This document shows positions 15,884 to 24,206 of a stretch of 40,558 nt of DNA, piece by piece (position 1 is the first letter of the stretch; each line of letters opens with the position of its first letter). The DNA lies in assembly GCA_947369085.1 (NCBI GenBank), contig CANBJR010000018.1, positions 1 through 40,558 of the forward strand. Reading direction: 5' to 3'. The notes beneath the pieces are model-generated. The model was not told the origin of the DNA and did no database searches. It saw only the letters and a list, made by a program, of their open reading frames with translations. The position numbers were made by a program, and so were the translations under genes. The stretch is from an uncultured Clostridia bacterium. GTDB taxonomy: Bacteria > Bacillota > Clostridia > Oscillospirales > Acutalibacteraceae.

Positions 15884-16342
15884 TCATCTATCCTTTATGA
15901 ATTTAACAACTTTCACATTACCGTCCATTGATATTCCGCCAACTATGAAGCCGCATTTCTCTGTATAAAATCTTATATTTTCTTCTTTGTCGGCAGGCGT
16001 TACCAAAACAAATCTCTTCCAATCTGGATAAACGGTTAAAAGATGTCTGAACGTCTGTGTACCGATACTCTTTCCCTGATATTCAGGAACAACGCAAAGA
16101 CAACCTATATAGTATATTCCGTCACCTTTTTCTTCAACAGAAATCACTCCGATAGGAGTATTATCGCAAAAAATAATCTCCTTGGGAAAGCTTTCAATTG
16201 AACTTTCCATTTGCTCAACAGTTCTTCCGTATGCCGGACATTCACCATACCTAACATAATCATCATAGAACGCAGAATTATAAATATCAATCAGCAGTTC
16301 TGCATCAGATTTTTCAGCCTTTCTGTAATGCAAGTTTATCAT
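15884..16342 (-). CDS. GNAT family N-acetyltransferase
   Basis: 152 residues from ATG 16342, with GAGG five bases upstream. The GNAT fold is visible in YRKAEKSDAELLIDIYNSAF at the N-terminus, the IYYIGCLCVVPEYQGKSIGT acetyl-CoA motif (motif A, with Q-x-x-G-x-G/S-like loop) in the centre, and FYTEKCGFIVGG near the C-terminus. The substrate is not deducible. It lies between smpB (15 bases upstream) and the tmRNA gene, so it is probably the last protein gene of the dnaX-recR-smpB transcript. It has its own Shine-Dalgarno but no separate promoter that I can see. Confidence 0.85.
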   Translation of the reverse strand: MINLHYRKAEKSDAELLIDIYNSAFYDDYVRYGECPAYGRTVEQMESSIESFPKEIIFCDNTPIGVISVEEKGDGIYYIGCLCVVPEYQGKSIGTQTFRHLLTVYPDWKRFVLVTPADKEENIRFYTEKCGFIVGGISMDGNVKVVKFIKDR

Positions 16343-16356
16343 ACACACCTCTGAAA

Positions 16357-16818
16357 TTAACCTCTGGACTGCTCTTTTATTGCACGCTCTATGTCACGCT
16401 TTGCACTGCGTTTTGCCATATCCTCACGCTTATCATATAGCTTTTTACCTTTGCACAAACCAACCTGTAACTTTACTCTGCTGTCCTTAAAATAAAGGCT
16501 TATGGGTATCAGCGAATATCCAGTTTGCTTTACAGTGCCGTAAAGCCTGTTGATTTCTTTCTTATGCATCAAAAGTTTGCGCACTCGCATTGGGTCACGG
16601 TTAAAAATATTGCCGTGCTCATATGGAGAAATGTGCATTCCATTAACGAAAATTTCACCGTCAACAATAGAACACCAGCTGTCCTTGAGGTTAACCCTTC
16701 CGTTTCTGATAGACTTTACCTCTGTTCCGAACAGTTCAATTCCTGCTTCGTAAGACTCCTCGATAAAATAATCATGATGAGCCTTTTTGTTCTGCGCAAT
16801 CGTTTTGAGTGAGCTCAT
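16357..16818 (-). CDS. smpB: SsrA-binding protein SmpB
   Basis: 153 residues, the usual SmpB length. Recognisable segments are [38 protein letters not shown], the central [36 protein letters not shown]-like [19 protein letters not shown] and the basic C-terminal tail ending [14 protein letters not shown] that enters the ribosomal mRNA channel. SmpB binds the tRNA-like domain of tmRNA and is essential for trans-translation. The ATG overlaps the TAA of recR by one base (TAATG), so translation is coupled. Its RNA partner ssrA lies 485 bases downstream in the same direction. Confidence 0.97.
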   Translation of the reverse strand: MSSLKTIAQNKKAHHDYFIEESYEAGIELFGTEVKSIRNGRVNLKDSWCSIVDGEIFVNGMHISPYEHGNIFNRDPMRVRKLLMHKKEINRLYGTVKQTGYSLIPISLYFKDSRVKLQVGLCKGKKLYDKREDMAKRSAKRDIERAIKEQSRG

Positions 16819-17420
16819 TATATCTCATTCCTGCCTTCCAACGCCTTTGCAAGTGTGTATTCGTCTGCATATTCAAGGTCACCGCCGACGGGGATTCCGT
16901 AGGCAAGTCGGGTTACCTTAACTCCCATTGGCTTTAATAGCTTTGAAATATACAGCGCAGTTGCATCACCTTCAACAGTCGGATTTGTTGCCATTATAAC
17001 CTCTTTTACGGTGTCATCAGTCAGTCTTGCAACAAGCTGTTTTATCGTAAGATTATCGGGACCTATGTCGTTAAGCGGAGAAATTGCACCGTGAAGAACG
17101 TGATAAACTCCCTTGAACTCGTGGGTATTTTCAACAGCAGTTGCATCTCTCGGTGTTTCAACAACGCAGATTATCGAGTTGTCCCTCAGCGGACTCGCAC
17201 ACACGGGACAAAACTCCTTGTCAGTGAGGTTACAGCATTTACTGCAATAGTGTATTTTTGTATGGGCGTCAAGCACTGCGCCTGCAAGCTCTTCTGCTTG
17301 TGTTTTTGACAGATTTAGCACATAATATGCAAGGCGCTGTGCAGTTTTATGTCCGATTCCGGGCATTTTTTCAAATTGCTCCACAAGATTTTCAAGCGGA
17401 GCTACATTATACTGAGCCAT
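16818..17420 (-). CDS. recR: Recombination protein RecR
   Basis: 200 residues, the usual length. Domains in order: helix-hairpin-helix ([20 protein letters not shown]), the C4 zinc finger ([16 protein letters not shown]), and a Toprim domain with [43 protein letters not shown] (the conserved acidic residue), and a C-terminal [22 protein letters not shown]. RecR acts with RecF and RecO to load RecA at gaps. It lies directly behind ybaB (3 bases), the standard dnaX-ybaB-recR order in Firmicutes. Confidence 0.97.
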   Translation of the reverse strand: MAQYNVAPLENLVEQFEKMPGIGHKTAQRLAYYVLNLSKTQAEELAGAVLDAHTKIHYCSKCCNLTDKEFCPVCASPLRDNSIICVVETPRDATAVENTHEFKGVYHVLHGAISPLNDIGPDNLTIKQLVARLTDDTVKEVIMATNPTVEGDATALYISKLLKPMGVKVTRLAYGIPVGGDLEYADEYTLAKALEGRNEI

Positions 17421-17422
17421 AA

Positions 17423-17773
17423 TTAAAACATTCCGGGAATGTTAAGTCCGCCGGAAATTGACTCCATTTTGTCCTCTTTTTCCTTTTGCGCTGCTCTTAA
17501 TGCCTCATTAGCTGCAGCAATCACAAGATCGGACAGCATTTCTACGTCCTCCGGGTCAACAACCTCAGGAGAAATCTCAACTTTTGTAAGCTCCATTTTA
17601 CCTGTAACAGTTACTTTAACAGCTCCGCCGCCTGCTGTAGCATTATATTCTTTTACTTCAAGCTCTGCTGCTACTGTTTCCATATCGTCCTGCAATTTCT
17701 GAGCCTGACGTGCAAGCTGCTGAATGTTATTTGCTCCGCCGTTATTATATCCTTTTGGTAATCTTGCTTTCAT
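17423..17773 (-). CDS. YbaB/EbfC nucleoid-associated protein
   Basis: 116 residues beginning MKARLPKGYNNGGANNIQQL, followed by the typical QAQKLQDDMETVAAELEVKEY helix, the strand pair GGGAVKVTVTGKMELTKVEI and DVEMLSDLVIAAANEALRAA. YbaB/EbfC forms a dimeric 'tweezer' that binds DNA non-specifically and is encoded between dnaX and recR in most bacteria, as here. The C-terminus ISGGLNIPGMF matches the family ending. The ribosome site is moderate (GGAAA). Confidence 0.95.
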   Translation of the reverse strand: MKARLPKGYNNGGANNIQQLARQAQKLQDDMETVAAELEVKEYNATAGGGAVKVTVTGKMELTKVEISPEVVDPEDVEMLSDLVIAAANEALRAAQKEKEDKMESISGGLNIPGMF

Positions 17774-17794
17774 AATATTAATTTCCTTTCAGTT

Positions 17795-19531
17795 TTATTC
17801 TTCTGTTATTTTTATATCCGTACCCTCAAGACCGTTTTTCAAAACATCGAGGGGGTCGATTTCTTTCTTTTTTTCTTCAACACGTTTATACGGTCCGAGT
17901 TTATATACTCTTCCCGTGGTCTCAAGAATTATTTTCCTGATTTCCTCTCGTCTTGTGCCGTTTTTAAGAAGTTCAAACGCCATTTCATTGCTTGTATCAA
18001 TCAGCAGATAACTTCCGCTTACATACGCTGTTGAGCCTGAAAACGCCGCAGCAATCGCCCTTGAAATAGGCTTCATATTACTGACAACGTCCACCCACTC
18101 CGGAAACGGCTTAGCATTCTTGTAAATATCATCAAGATTTGCAGGAGTTCTCGCTGCCTTTGATACCGGTGCAGATGCAGGCTTTGATACAGGTGCTTTA
18201 GGTGACTCCCGTTCCAAAACAGCTTTGGGGACTGAAACATCCTGCTTTGGTGCTGACTTAGGCTCTTCAACAACAGTTTTATCAATATCTATTGTTTCTT
18301 CTTTATTTACAGACGGTAAATCAGGTTCGGGAATATTTGGTTTTTCTTCATTATTATCCGAAACAGGCTCATAATTTACGGTTATTCCCTTTTTTACCGC
18401 CTTTTCAAGTGCAGAAACTCTCTGCGTAAGTGCCTCATAGGTGCCGTCAAGCTCTGAACATGCAAGCTTTACCATAGCCATTTCAAGCTCGGTTCTGTCG
18501 CCTGTTCCCTTTCCCATTCGCTGATAAGCACGTGATAAAACGTCCATATAATAAACTATGTCAGCAAGTGAAAGGTAATCGGACTGCGTTTGCGCTTCCT
18601 CAAATTCATCTTCGGACATCACAAGAATATCCCTTGGATTTCTGACAGATTTAATCAGCATAAGTGCTCTGAAATGCGCTACAAGCTCATCACAAAGCCG
18701 AGCCATATCTTTTGATTCGCCGTAAAGCCTGTCAATTATTTCAAGCGATTTTGCCGTGTTTTTATTTATTACGCAGTTTACAAGTTCATAAAGATATGTC
18801 TTTCTTGCAAGACCTGCGGCATTTCTGACCACATCTTCATCAATATCAGTGCTTATTGCAATGCACCTGTCAAGCAGCGACAAACCATCACGCAATGCGC
18901 CGTCGGCAACCGAGGCAATAAGCATTGCAGCAGAATCGGAAAGTTTGACTTCTTCCTGCTGTGCAACAAAAAGAAGTCTATCTGCAATTGCACGGGGCGG
19001 TATGCGGTGAAACTCAAACTTTTGACAACGTGAGAGAATCGTCTGCGGAAGCTTATGAACCTCGGTTGTTGCAAGTATAAAAACAACGTGTTCAGGCGGT
19101 TCTTCAAGAGTTTTGAGCAGTGCATTAAATGCCTGTGTAGTAAGCATATGCACCTCATCGATAATATAAACTCTGTATTTGCACTTTGCAGGCTTGAACT
19201 GAACCTCGTCAATAATCTGGCGGATATCATCAATGTTTCTATTAGACGCAGCGTCCATTTCAACAACGTCTAATATACTACCATCGTCAATTCCACGGCA
19301 AACTTCGCATTTGCCGCAAGGATTGCCGCCATGTACATCAAGGCAGTTTACTGCTTTGGCGAGAATTTTTGCACAAGAAGTTTTGCCTGTACCTCGTGAA
19401 CCCGTAAAAAGGTAAGCGTGGTTAAGCCGCCCTGCGACAATCTCGTTTTTCAAAGTAGTGGTGATATGCTCCTGTCCGGAAACATCATCAAAAGTCTGCG
19501 GTCGCCATTTGCGATACAAAACCCTATACAA
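17795..19531 (-). CDS. dnaX: DNA polymerase III subunits gamma/tau
   Basis: 578 residues. Domain I starts YRVLYRKWRPQTFDDVSGQE with Walker A GSRGTGKTS (45-53), a zinc module C63...C72-x2-C75-x2-C78, Walker B YIIDEVHML and the sensor LATTEVHKLPQTILSRCQ. Residues 180-375 are domains II-III, which form the clamp-loader collar. From about 382 there is a low-complexity Pro/Lys/Glu linker and then a tau C-terminal domain (about 455-575) for polymerase binding. Tau and gamma load the beta clamp and couple the polymerase to the helicase. At codons 379-381 lies A AAA AAG, with a -1 stop at 18371, which would yield a gamma of about 387 residues that ends precisely after domain III. The gene follows the SRP RNA, as in many Firmicutes. 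Confidence 0.97.
   Translation of the reverse strand: MYRVLYRKWRPQTFDDVSGQEHITTTLKNEIVAGRLNHAYLFTGSRGTGKTSCAKILAKAVNCLDVHGGNPCGKCEVCRGIDDGSILDVVEMDAASNRNIDDIRQIIDEVQFKPAKCKYRVYIIDEVHMLTTQAFNALLKTLEEPPEHVVFILATTEVHKLPQTILSRCQKFEFHRIPPRAIADRLLFVAQQEEVKLSDSAAMLIASVADGALRDGLSLLDRCIAISTDIDEDVVRNAAGLARKTYLYELVNCVINKNTAKSLEIIDRLYGESKDMARLCDELVAHFRALMLIKSVRNPRDILVMSEDEFEEAQTQSDYLSLADIVYYMDVLSRAYQRMGKGTGDRTELEMAMVKLACSELDGTYEALTQRVSALEKAVKKGITVNYEPVSDNNEEKPNIPEPDLPSVNKEETIDIDKTVVEEPKSAPKQDVSVPKAVLERESPKAPVSKPASAPVSKAARTPANLDDIYKNAKPFPEWVDVVSNMKPISRAIAAAFSGSTAYVSGSYLLIDTSNEMAFELLKNGTRREEIRKIILETTGRVYKLGPYKRVEEKKKEIDPLDVLKNGLEGTDIKITEE
18369..18395 (-). other. Candidate -1 frameshift site in dnaX
   Basis: The heptamer A AAA AAG (18395-18389) is in the phase X-XXY-YYZ relative to the reading frame (GTA AAA AAG). 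After a -1 slip the ribosome would read GGG AAT AAC CGT AAA TTA and stop at TGA (18371-18369). Purine-rich AAAAGGCGG lies just upstream, but I see no strong downstream hairpin. Confidence 0.5.
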
Positions 19532-19596
19532 AAAATCACCTCCGCATCAACAAAAAATGCAAGCCGTCAGCCGAAATAACGGCAATCGTACAAATA

Positions 19597-19705
19597 AGTA
19601 AGCGGCAGACTTACTGCATCGCATCAGAAAACTGCTTAATGCTGCTCGGTTCCCCGCCTGACATGGTTCACAGACCCCAATCGCACAGGGCCTGCCGCTC
19701 ACTTA
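19597..19705 (-). ncRNA. ffs: Signal recognition particle RNA, small bacterial type
   Basis: The minus strand folds into one long hairpin: outer arms GTGAGCGGCAGGC and GTCTGCCGCTTAC pair, and the apical part contains the conserved CATGTCAGGCGGGGAACCGA and AGCAGCATTAA, the SRP54/Ffh-binding motif with GGGAA tetraloop region. The RNA targets membrane and secreted proteins to the translocon. A small hairpin (GCCGT/ACGGC) followed by TTTTTT at 19557-19552 could be its terminator. It sits just upstream of dnaX, the usual Firmicutes position. Confidence 0.92.
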
Positions 19706-19841
19706 ATTGCACGCTATGACTTCTTGCAATTCTTGATTATTATAGCACACGTTGATAAGAAAATCAATAGTTTTTTGTGCTGTTTTGCAGTCACAATTAA
19801 AATGAAAGATTGTAAAATAAAAAGGAACATAGAAAAAACAT

Positions 19842-19898
19842 AGCGAACAAGGTGTTATTGAAGTAATCACACCGCAAAACACCAAAGATTCGCTATGT
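19842..19898. repeat. Nested inverted repeat, possible mobile-element remnant
   Basis: ACATAGCGAA (19842-19851) pairs with TTCGCTATGT (19889-19898), and within it GGTGTT (19855-19860) pairs with AACACC. This gives a long hairpin on either strand in the 380-base gap between the SRP RNA and the lipoprotein gene. It has no T-run typical of a terminator. It overlaps the start of a small ORF (19895-20059). Confidence 0.6.
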
Positions 19899-20059
19899 TT
19901 CAAAAGATTATAGTAGAAGGAGAAAATTTTTACACGCCTGCAAAAGTGTGCAAACGCAAATATACTAAATTAGAAATAACAAAGAAGCAGACAGCAAAGT
20001 ATATGACTTTTTATAACACACTGAAAGCAATTCCTTTATTCCTCGTTACCATTGTATAA
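19895..20059 (+). CDS. Orphan small ORF of 54 codons, doubtful
   Basis: An ATG inside the right arm of the hairpin opens 54 residues beginning MFQKIIVEGENFYTPAKVCK and ending in a hydrophobic AIPLFLVTIV. No Shine-Dalgarno is visible. The opening looks protein-like, with a basic middle part (KRKYTKLEITKKQTAKYM), so it could be the 5' fragment of a decayed transposase or other mobile-element gene, but I do not recognise a family. It is the only candidate gene between 19706 and 20086. Confidence 0.25.
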   Translation: MFQKIIVEGENFYTPAKVCKRKYTKLEITKKQTAKYMTFYNTLKAIPLFLVTIV

Positions 20060-20086
20060 CTAATAGACTATAACAGTAAAAAACAG

Positions 20087-20986
20087 TTAAGAATATTCTT
20101 TTGAAATTTTAAGTCCGTTGGGCTTGTTGTCGGTTACATATGCTTTTTTAGAGTCACTGCCTGTTGCAACCTCCCACTTAAGTGATGGAGTGGTTGAGCC
20201 TGTAGACTTTATTACATAATTTACAATAACAAAGTTGTCTTTGTTCGTGTAGTCATATCCGCTTGATATGTTAGAACCGTTAAACTTGATTACGCCATTG
20301 AGCTTAAAGTTGAGAAATCCGCCTGATTTTGCAGGGCCGTCAAGCCTTGCTGATTTTACTGACAAATACTTAGTATCATAAGAGATATATGCCTGATAGT
20401 TTTCAAGAACTTCGGGAGCTGTAAGCTTGTAAACACAGGTTACTGTGTCGCCTACTGCATATTTATGTCCGTCAAGATTGCAGTAATTTGAATCTGTTAC
20501 AGGCTTGTGAACGTTTGAACTTTCAGAATTACTGCTGTTGTTATTGCCTGATGAGTTGCTGTTATTGTTCTTATTTGAGGAATTGCTGCCGTTATTGTTG
20601 CTTGCAGAACCGTTACTGTTGTTGCCGCTGTTTGAAGAAGCAGGGTTATTTGAATTATTATTGTTTGACGAAGAGCCGACAGAAGAAGCTCCTGAATTAT
20701 TCGAATTTTGAGAATCAGAATTTTGGTTATTGCCGTTTTTGTCTGACGATGTTTTAGAACTAACATTTTCTGCCGAAACAGTGTTTCCGTTAGCATCGGT
20801 AGCGTTTGTTGCGTCCACAGCTACCGTTACAAGCTCGGTTTCAGTTACGACTTTTGTTTCGTTAGTTGATTCGGAATTTTCGCCACAACCGGTCATAACT
20901 GCCGCTGAAGCTGCTGTAAGTACAACTAAAGATGCCAAAACAACTGTCAGTATGTGTTTTGATTTTTGGGATTTTGTAAAGTGCAT
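20087..20986 (-). CDS. Secreted lipoprotein with Asn/Ser linker and cohesin-like domain
   Basis: 299 residues from ATG 20986 behind AAAGGAG. Residues 10-33 are a hydrophobic signal peptide ending in the lipobox MTGC (Cys34 acylated). Residues 70-168 are a low-complexity Asn/Ser/Gly linker that would hold the rest away from the membrane. Residues 170-299 are a compact beta-rich domain (YAVGDTVTCVYKLTAPEVLE, YQAYISYDTKYLSVKSARLD, FVIVNYVIKSTGST) whose opening and repeated strands resemble cohesins or other cellulosome-type Ig-like domains of ruminococci. This resemblance is a judgement by eye. It is transcribed divergently from a dockerin-containing protein. A carbohydrate-binding or generic adhesion domain is the alternative. 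Confidence 0.7.
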   Translation of the reverse strand: MHFTKSQKSKHILTVVLASLVVLTAASAAVMTGCGENSESTNETKVVTETELVTVAVDATNATDANGNTVSAENVSSKTSSDKNGNNQNSDSQNSNNSGASSVGSSSNNNNSNNPASSNSGNNSNGSASNNNGSNSSNKNNNSNSSGNNNSSNSESSNVHKPVTDSNYCNLDGHKYAVGDTVTCVYKLTAPEVLENYQAYISYDTKYLSVKSARLDGPAKSGGFLNFKLNGVIKFNGSNISSGYDYTNKDNFVIVNYVIKSTGSTTPSLKWEVATGSDSKKAYVTDNKPNGLKISKEYS

Positions 20987-21064
20987 TTCGCCACTCCTTT
21001 GTAATAATAAGTCCGATTGGATTACACATTGATTATATCAAAGACATTATTAAAAATAAAGCGG

Positions 21065-21121
21065 TTTCACAGAAGTTTCACAATAATTTCACCAAACATT
21101 AAAATAGTGAAATTTTATAAT
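21065..21121 (+). promoter_or_regulatory. Phased TTTCAC repeats and -10 box upstream of the CotH gene
   Basis: TTTCAC occurs at 21065, 21076 and 21087, exactly 11 bp apart, and in inverted form (GTGAAA) at 21107-21112. A TATAAT box at 21116-21121 has only a poor -35 (CAAACA at 21093-21098), right after the third repeat. This is the layout of an activator-dependent promoter with sites on one helix face. The repeats also lie between the divergent lipoprotein and CotH genes, so both could be controlled. Confidence 0.55.
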
Positions 21122-21210
21122 AAAATATGCACTTGAATAAAAAGCTTGTTAATGTTACAATAAAATTGCATAATTTGCTAAAAATATTAGTTGTTTTAGG
21201 AGTGATGAAA

Positions 21211-23184
21211 TTGAAAAAAGTAACATCCGCTATTCTTGCGCTGATTTTAGCTTTCAGTGCATTGTCGGTTTGTTCGATAAGTGCTGCACAGAATGAACCA
21301 ATTTCATTTGATACGTATGAGGCGCTTTACGTTCATGCAGTATCAGGTTCAAATGACGGCGAAGCTTGGCAGGCTTGGCAGTGCGAACACGACGAAGATT
21401 TTAATGTTGTAAATTCAAAAATCAAATATTTCTTTTTGCCTACCTCGGCAGACAGCAAAACGGTTGATATTTACAATGCCTACAAATCGGCTGTCACCGT
21501 AAACGAAGTTACTATTGCGCCGAAAGAGGTAAAAACCGTAAGCTATGAGATTAACAAATCATATCCCGTTACTGTTTCGGGCGAAACTTTTACGCTTAAA
21601 TTTATGAAGTCAAACGCCGAAGCTGCAATATACATAAATAATTCAGATGCCGACGGCAACGGAACCGAGCTTATGACGTACCTTAATGTTGACAAAAGCA
21701 GAAGTGCAAAGGCAACAGGAGCGATTGTTGACTCAAAAGGCAACATTAATAATACCGCCATTAAGAAAATCAAGGGCAGAGGCAATACAACATGGGGCAA
21801 ACCAAAGAAAGCGTATAACATTACATACAACGATTCTGTTTCAATTGCAGGAATGAGCAAAGGCAAAAAGTACTCAATTCTTGCTAATTATCAGGACGAT
21901 TCTCTTTCAAGAAACAGATTCCTTTATGACCTTTCAGACGCAGTCGGAATGCCTTATGCATCCGATTCAAGATATGTTGATTTCTACTCAAACGGATATT
22001 ACTGGGGTTCTTACCAGATGGCAGAAAAGATTGAAGCAGGCAAGTCAAGCTTAATAAGTGACGTTGACGATACTGCTTATCTTAATGACGACGGAACAGT
22101 CAACAGCGATTTCCCGTTTGTCTGCGAAGTTGACGCAAGTGCTAAAGAGGGTGAGGACTATTTCGTAAACACCTCAAGCGGAAATAATGTAACAATTAAA
22201 GTACCTGAACTTGCTGAAGGTGATGCAGGCTATGAAGAAGTTAAGGCTTATGTAAAGGAAAAGTTTGACGCATTCTATAATTCCGTTAAGGGCAGAAGCT
22301 CCGACCCGACCGATTATGCCGATGTTGAGTCGCTTGCGAAGATTTATCTTATCAACGAACTCGGCAAAAACTGGGATTCAGGTGTATCAAGCTTGTTCTT
22401 TGTTTATAAACAGGATGAAAACGGAAAATACAAGTTTTTCGGTTCACCTGTTTGGGACTATGACAACTCCCTCGGAAATGCAACAGGCGTTGGCAATGAG
22501 CTTAACGATATGGGCGTATCCGATTATGAAGAATATTCCGGCTGGTGGTGCCAGTATAAGGGCAAGACTAAAAGAACAAAATCCGTTAATAACATAATGA
22601 ACTTAATCTCACGCAATAATAAGGTTTATGAAAAATCAGTGTCGATATGGTTTGAAGATTTTGTTCCCGTTATCAATGATTTTGCAGCTGACAGCAGTGT
22701 TCCCGAAACAGGCAGTACAACAGAAATGTACAGAGCATATGATTATTACAGCCTTTTAAAAGACAGTGCCGAGATGAACTATCAGAGCGGATGGCTGCTT
22801 AATACAAGCTCGTGGATATGTGACCATTCAAGACTTTATAAGGCTCATTACGATATGTCGGCAAATAAATATACTGTTGATACAAAGGCAACAACCTATA
22901 AGCAGGACTTTACTGGAATGTACAATTACTGCGTTGACTGGATGACAAGCCGTGCGGCATGGCTGTCAAGCGAAATGGCAGGCGATTACACTCCACAGGA
23001 AGATTGCCTTGGCGATGTGAACAAGGACGGCAGTCTTTCAATCACCGATGCAACCGAAATTCAAAAGTACGCAGCAGGCACGGTGTACTTTTTACCCTCA
23101 CAGGTAAGCCGTGGTGACGTAAACGGTGACGGCATAATTAATGTGCTTGACGCAACAGAAATTCAGAAGATTTTAGCAGAATAA
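21211..23184 (+). CDS. Secreted CotH-family protein with C-terminal dockerin
   Basis: About 657 residues. I prefer TTG 21211, 8 bases after AGGAG; the ATG at 21205 is only 2 bases from it and the ATG at 21127 lacks a ribosome site. A signal peptide (KKVTSAILALILAFSALSVC...SAA) precedes a beta-rich region. The CotH kinase-like domain follows with KKIKGRGNTTWGKPKKAYNI, SILANYQDDSLSRNRFLYDL, YWGSYQMAEKIEAGKSSLI, LINELGKNWD and SPVWDYDNSLG. The last 60 residues contain two dockerin calcium loops (GDVNKDGSLSITDATEIQKY and GDVNGDGIINVLDATEIQKI). CotH of Bacillus phosphorylates spore-coat proteins; here the dockerin suggests attachment to a cohesin scaffold outside the cell. Whether it is a kinase is unknown. 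Confidence 0.9.
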   Translation: MKKVTSAILALILAFSALSVCSISAAQNEPISFDTYEALYVHAVSGSNDGEAWQAWQCEHDEDFNVVNSKIKYFFLPTSADSKTVDIYNAYKSAVTVNEVTIAPKEVKTVSYEINKSYPVTVSGETFTLKFMKSNAEAAIYINNSDADGNGTELMTYLNVDKSRSAKATGAIVDSKGNINNTAIKKIKGRGNTTWGKPKKAYNITYNDSVSIAGMSKGKKYSILANYQDDSLSRNRFLYDLSDAVGMPYASDSRYVDFYSNGYYWGSYQMAEKIEAGKSSLISDVDDTAYLNDDGTVNSDFPFVCEVDASAKEGEDYFVNTSSGNNVTIKVPELAEGDAGYEEVKAYVKEKFDAFYNSVKGRSSDPTDYADVESLAKIYLINELGKNWDSGVSSLFFVYKQDENGKYKFFGSPVWDYDNSLGNATGVGNELNDMGVSDYEEYSGWWCQYKGKTKRTKSVNNIMNLISRNNKVYEKSVSIWFEDFVPVINDFAADSSVPETGSTTEMYRAYDYYSLLKDSAEMNYQSGWLLNTSSWICDHSRLYKAHYDMSANKYTVDTKATTYKQDFTGMYNYCVDWMTSRAAWLSSEMAGDYTPQEDCLGDVNKDGSLSITDATEIQKYAAGTVYFLPSQVSRGDVNGDGIINVLDATEIQKILAE

Positions 23185-23204
23185 ATCAGATTTTTATTCT
23201 ATTT

Positions 23205-23243
23205 AAGCGGTGGCAGTTATGTCACCGCTTTGTTTTATTTTTT
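23205..23243 (+). terminator. Terminator after the CotH gene
   Basis: AAGCGGTG and CACCGCTT form a perfect 8-bp stem followed by TGTTTTATTTTTT, 20 bases after the stop codon. Confidence 0.9.
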
Positions 23244-23372
23244 AAAGATAATAAAGCAAAACTGTACTTATAATTTTTGTTAAATCTGTCTATTTTTAAA
23301 TACACAGTTTTGTGATAAAATTCGACTGTACTGATAAATATTTCTGTAAATCAGTTTTAAAGGAGGACAGTT

Positions 23373-24206
23373 ATGATTAAGAAAGCCGCAGTCATCAATG
23401 ACCTTTCGGGATTCGGCAAATGCTCGCTCACCGCAACAATTGCCGTGCTTTCTGTAATGGGCGTACAGCCCTGCCCCATTCCCACAGCCGTGCTTACAAA
23501 TCAGACGGGGTATAAAAATCATTACTGTTTCGATCTTACAAACGAGCTTTGTCACTACAAAGAAATGTGGAGTCTTAATAACGAAAGCTTTGACGGAATT
23601 TACTCGGGATACATTGCCGACAAAAAGCAGGTTGATATAATCTTTGATTTTATAAATACGTTCAGAAAAAGCAACACTGTTGTTTTGGTTGATCCTGTTA
23701 TGGGCGATAACGGCAAACTTTATTCGACATTTGATAATGAAACCTGCAAAAAAGTTTGCAGCCTTGCAAAATCTGCTGACATAATCACGCCGAACCTTAC
23801 AGAGCTTTGTATTCTTACGAATACCGATTTTGAATCGCTGAATTCACACTGCAAAAGCACTGATTTTCTTGAAAGAATCAGTAACATTGCAAAAAGCGCA
23901 ATTTCCCACAGCGAACAAAGAATTGTTGTTACGGGCATAAAAAAGGACGGCTGTCTTTACAACGGAGTGTTTTCAAAACAGGATTGCAATTTTGTCAAAG
24001 CTGAATGTCACGGCGACAGTTTTTCGGGAACAGGCGATATTTTTGCATCAATTGTATTTGCCTCAATTATAAACGGTGAAAATCTTGTTTCAGCTGTAGA
24101 AATAGCTTCTTCATTCATAGAAAAATCAACTGCCGATACGGTTAAAAAGCCGTATGACAGGAACGACGGTATTAATTTTGAAAAATTTTTATATCAGCTT
24201 CATTAA
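23373..24206 (+). CDS. Pyridoxal/pyridoxamine kinase
   Basis: 277 residues with AAAGGAGG before ATG 23373. The ribokinase-like fold is shown by INDLSGFGKCSLTATIAVLS, PIPTAVLTNQTGY, FDGIYSGYIADKKQVDII, VLVDPVMGDNGKLYSTFD, DIITPNLTELCIL and the C-terminal anion hole/catalytic motif CHGDSFSGTGDIFAS, where the Asp of GTGD is the likely base. The HINDLSG-like opening and PVMGD motif are characteristic of PdxY/PdxK enzymes that make pyridoxal 5'-phosphate from B6 vitamers. It begins an apparent operon with an ECF substrate-binding membrane protein 75 bases downstream, consistent with uptake and trapping of vitamin B6. HMP kinase activity is a weaker alternative. Confidence 0.9.
   Translation: MIKKAAVINDLSGFGKCSLTATIAVLSVMGVQPCPIPTAVLTNQTGYKNHYCFDLTNELCHYKEMWSLNNESFDGIYSGYIADKKQVDIIFDFINTFRKSNTVVLVDPVMGDNGKLYSTFDNETCKKVCSLAKSADIITPNLTELCILTNTDFESLNSHCKSTDFLERISNIAKSAISHSEQRIVVTGIKKDGCLYNGVFSKQDCNFVKAECHGDSFSGTGDIFASIVFASIINGENLVSAVEIASSFIEKSTADTVKKPYDRNDGINFEKFLYQLH

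Noticed and set aside
19703..19903. Minus-strand 66-codon ORF with Phe/Tyr-rich text
   Set aside because: It covers the hairpin spacer and reaches the SRP RNA; no ribosome site and no protein-like composition.
20488..20796. ORFs on both strands over the Asn/Ser linker
   Set aside because: They arise from the low-complexity AAC/AGC codons of the lipoprotein linker.
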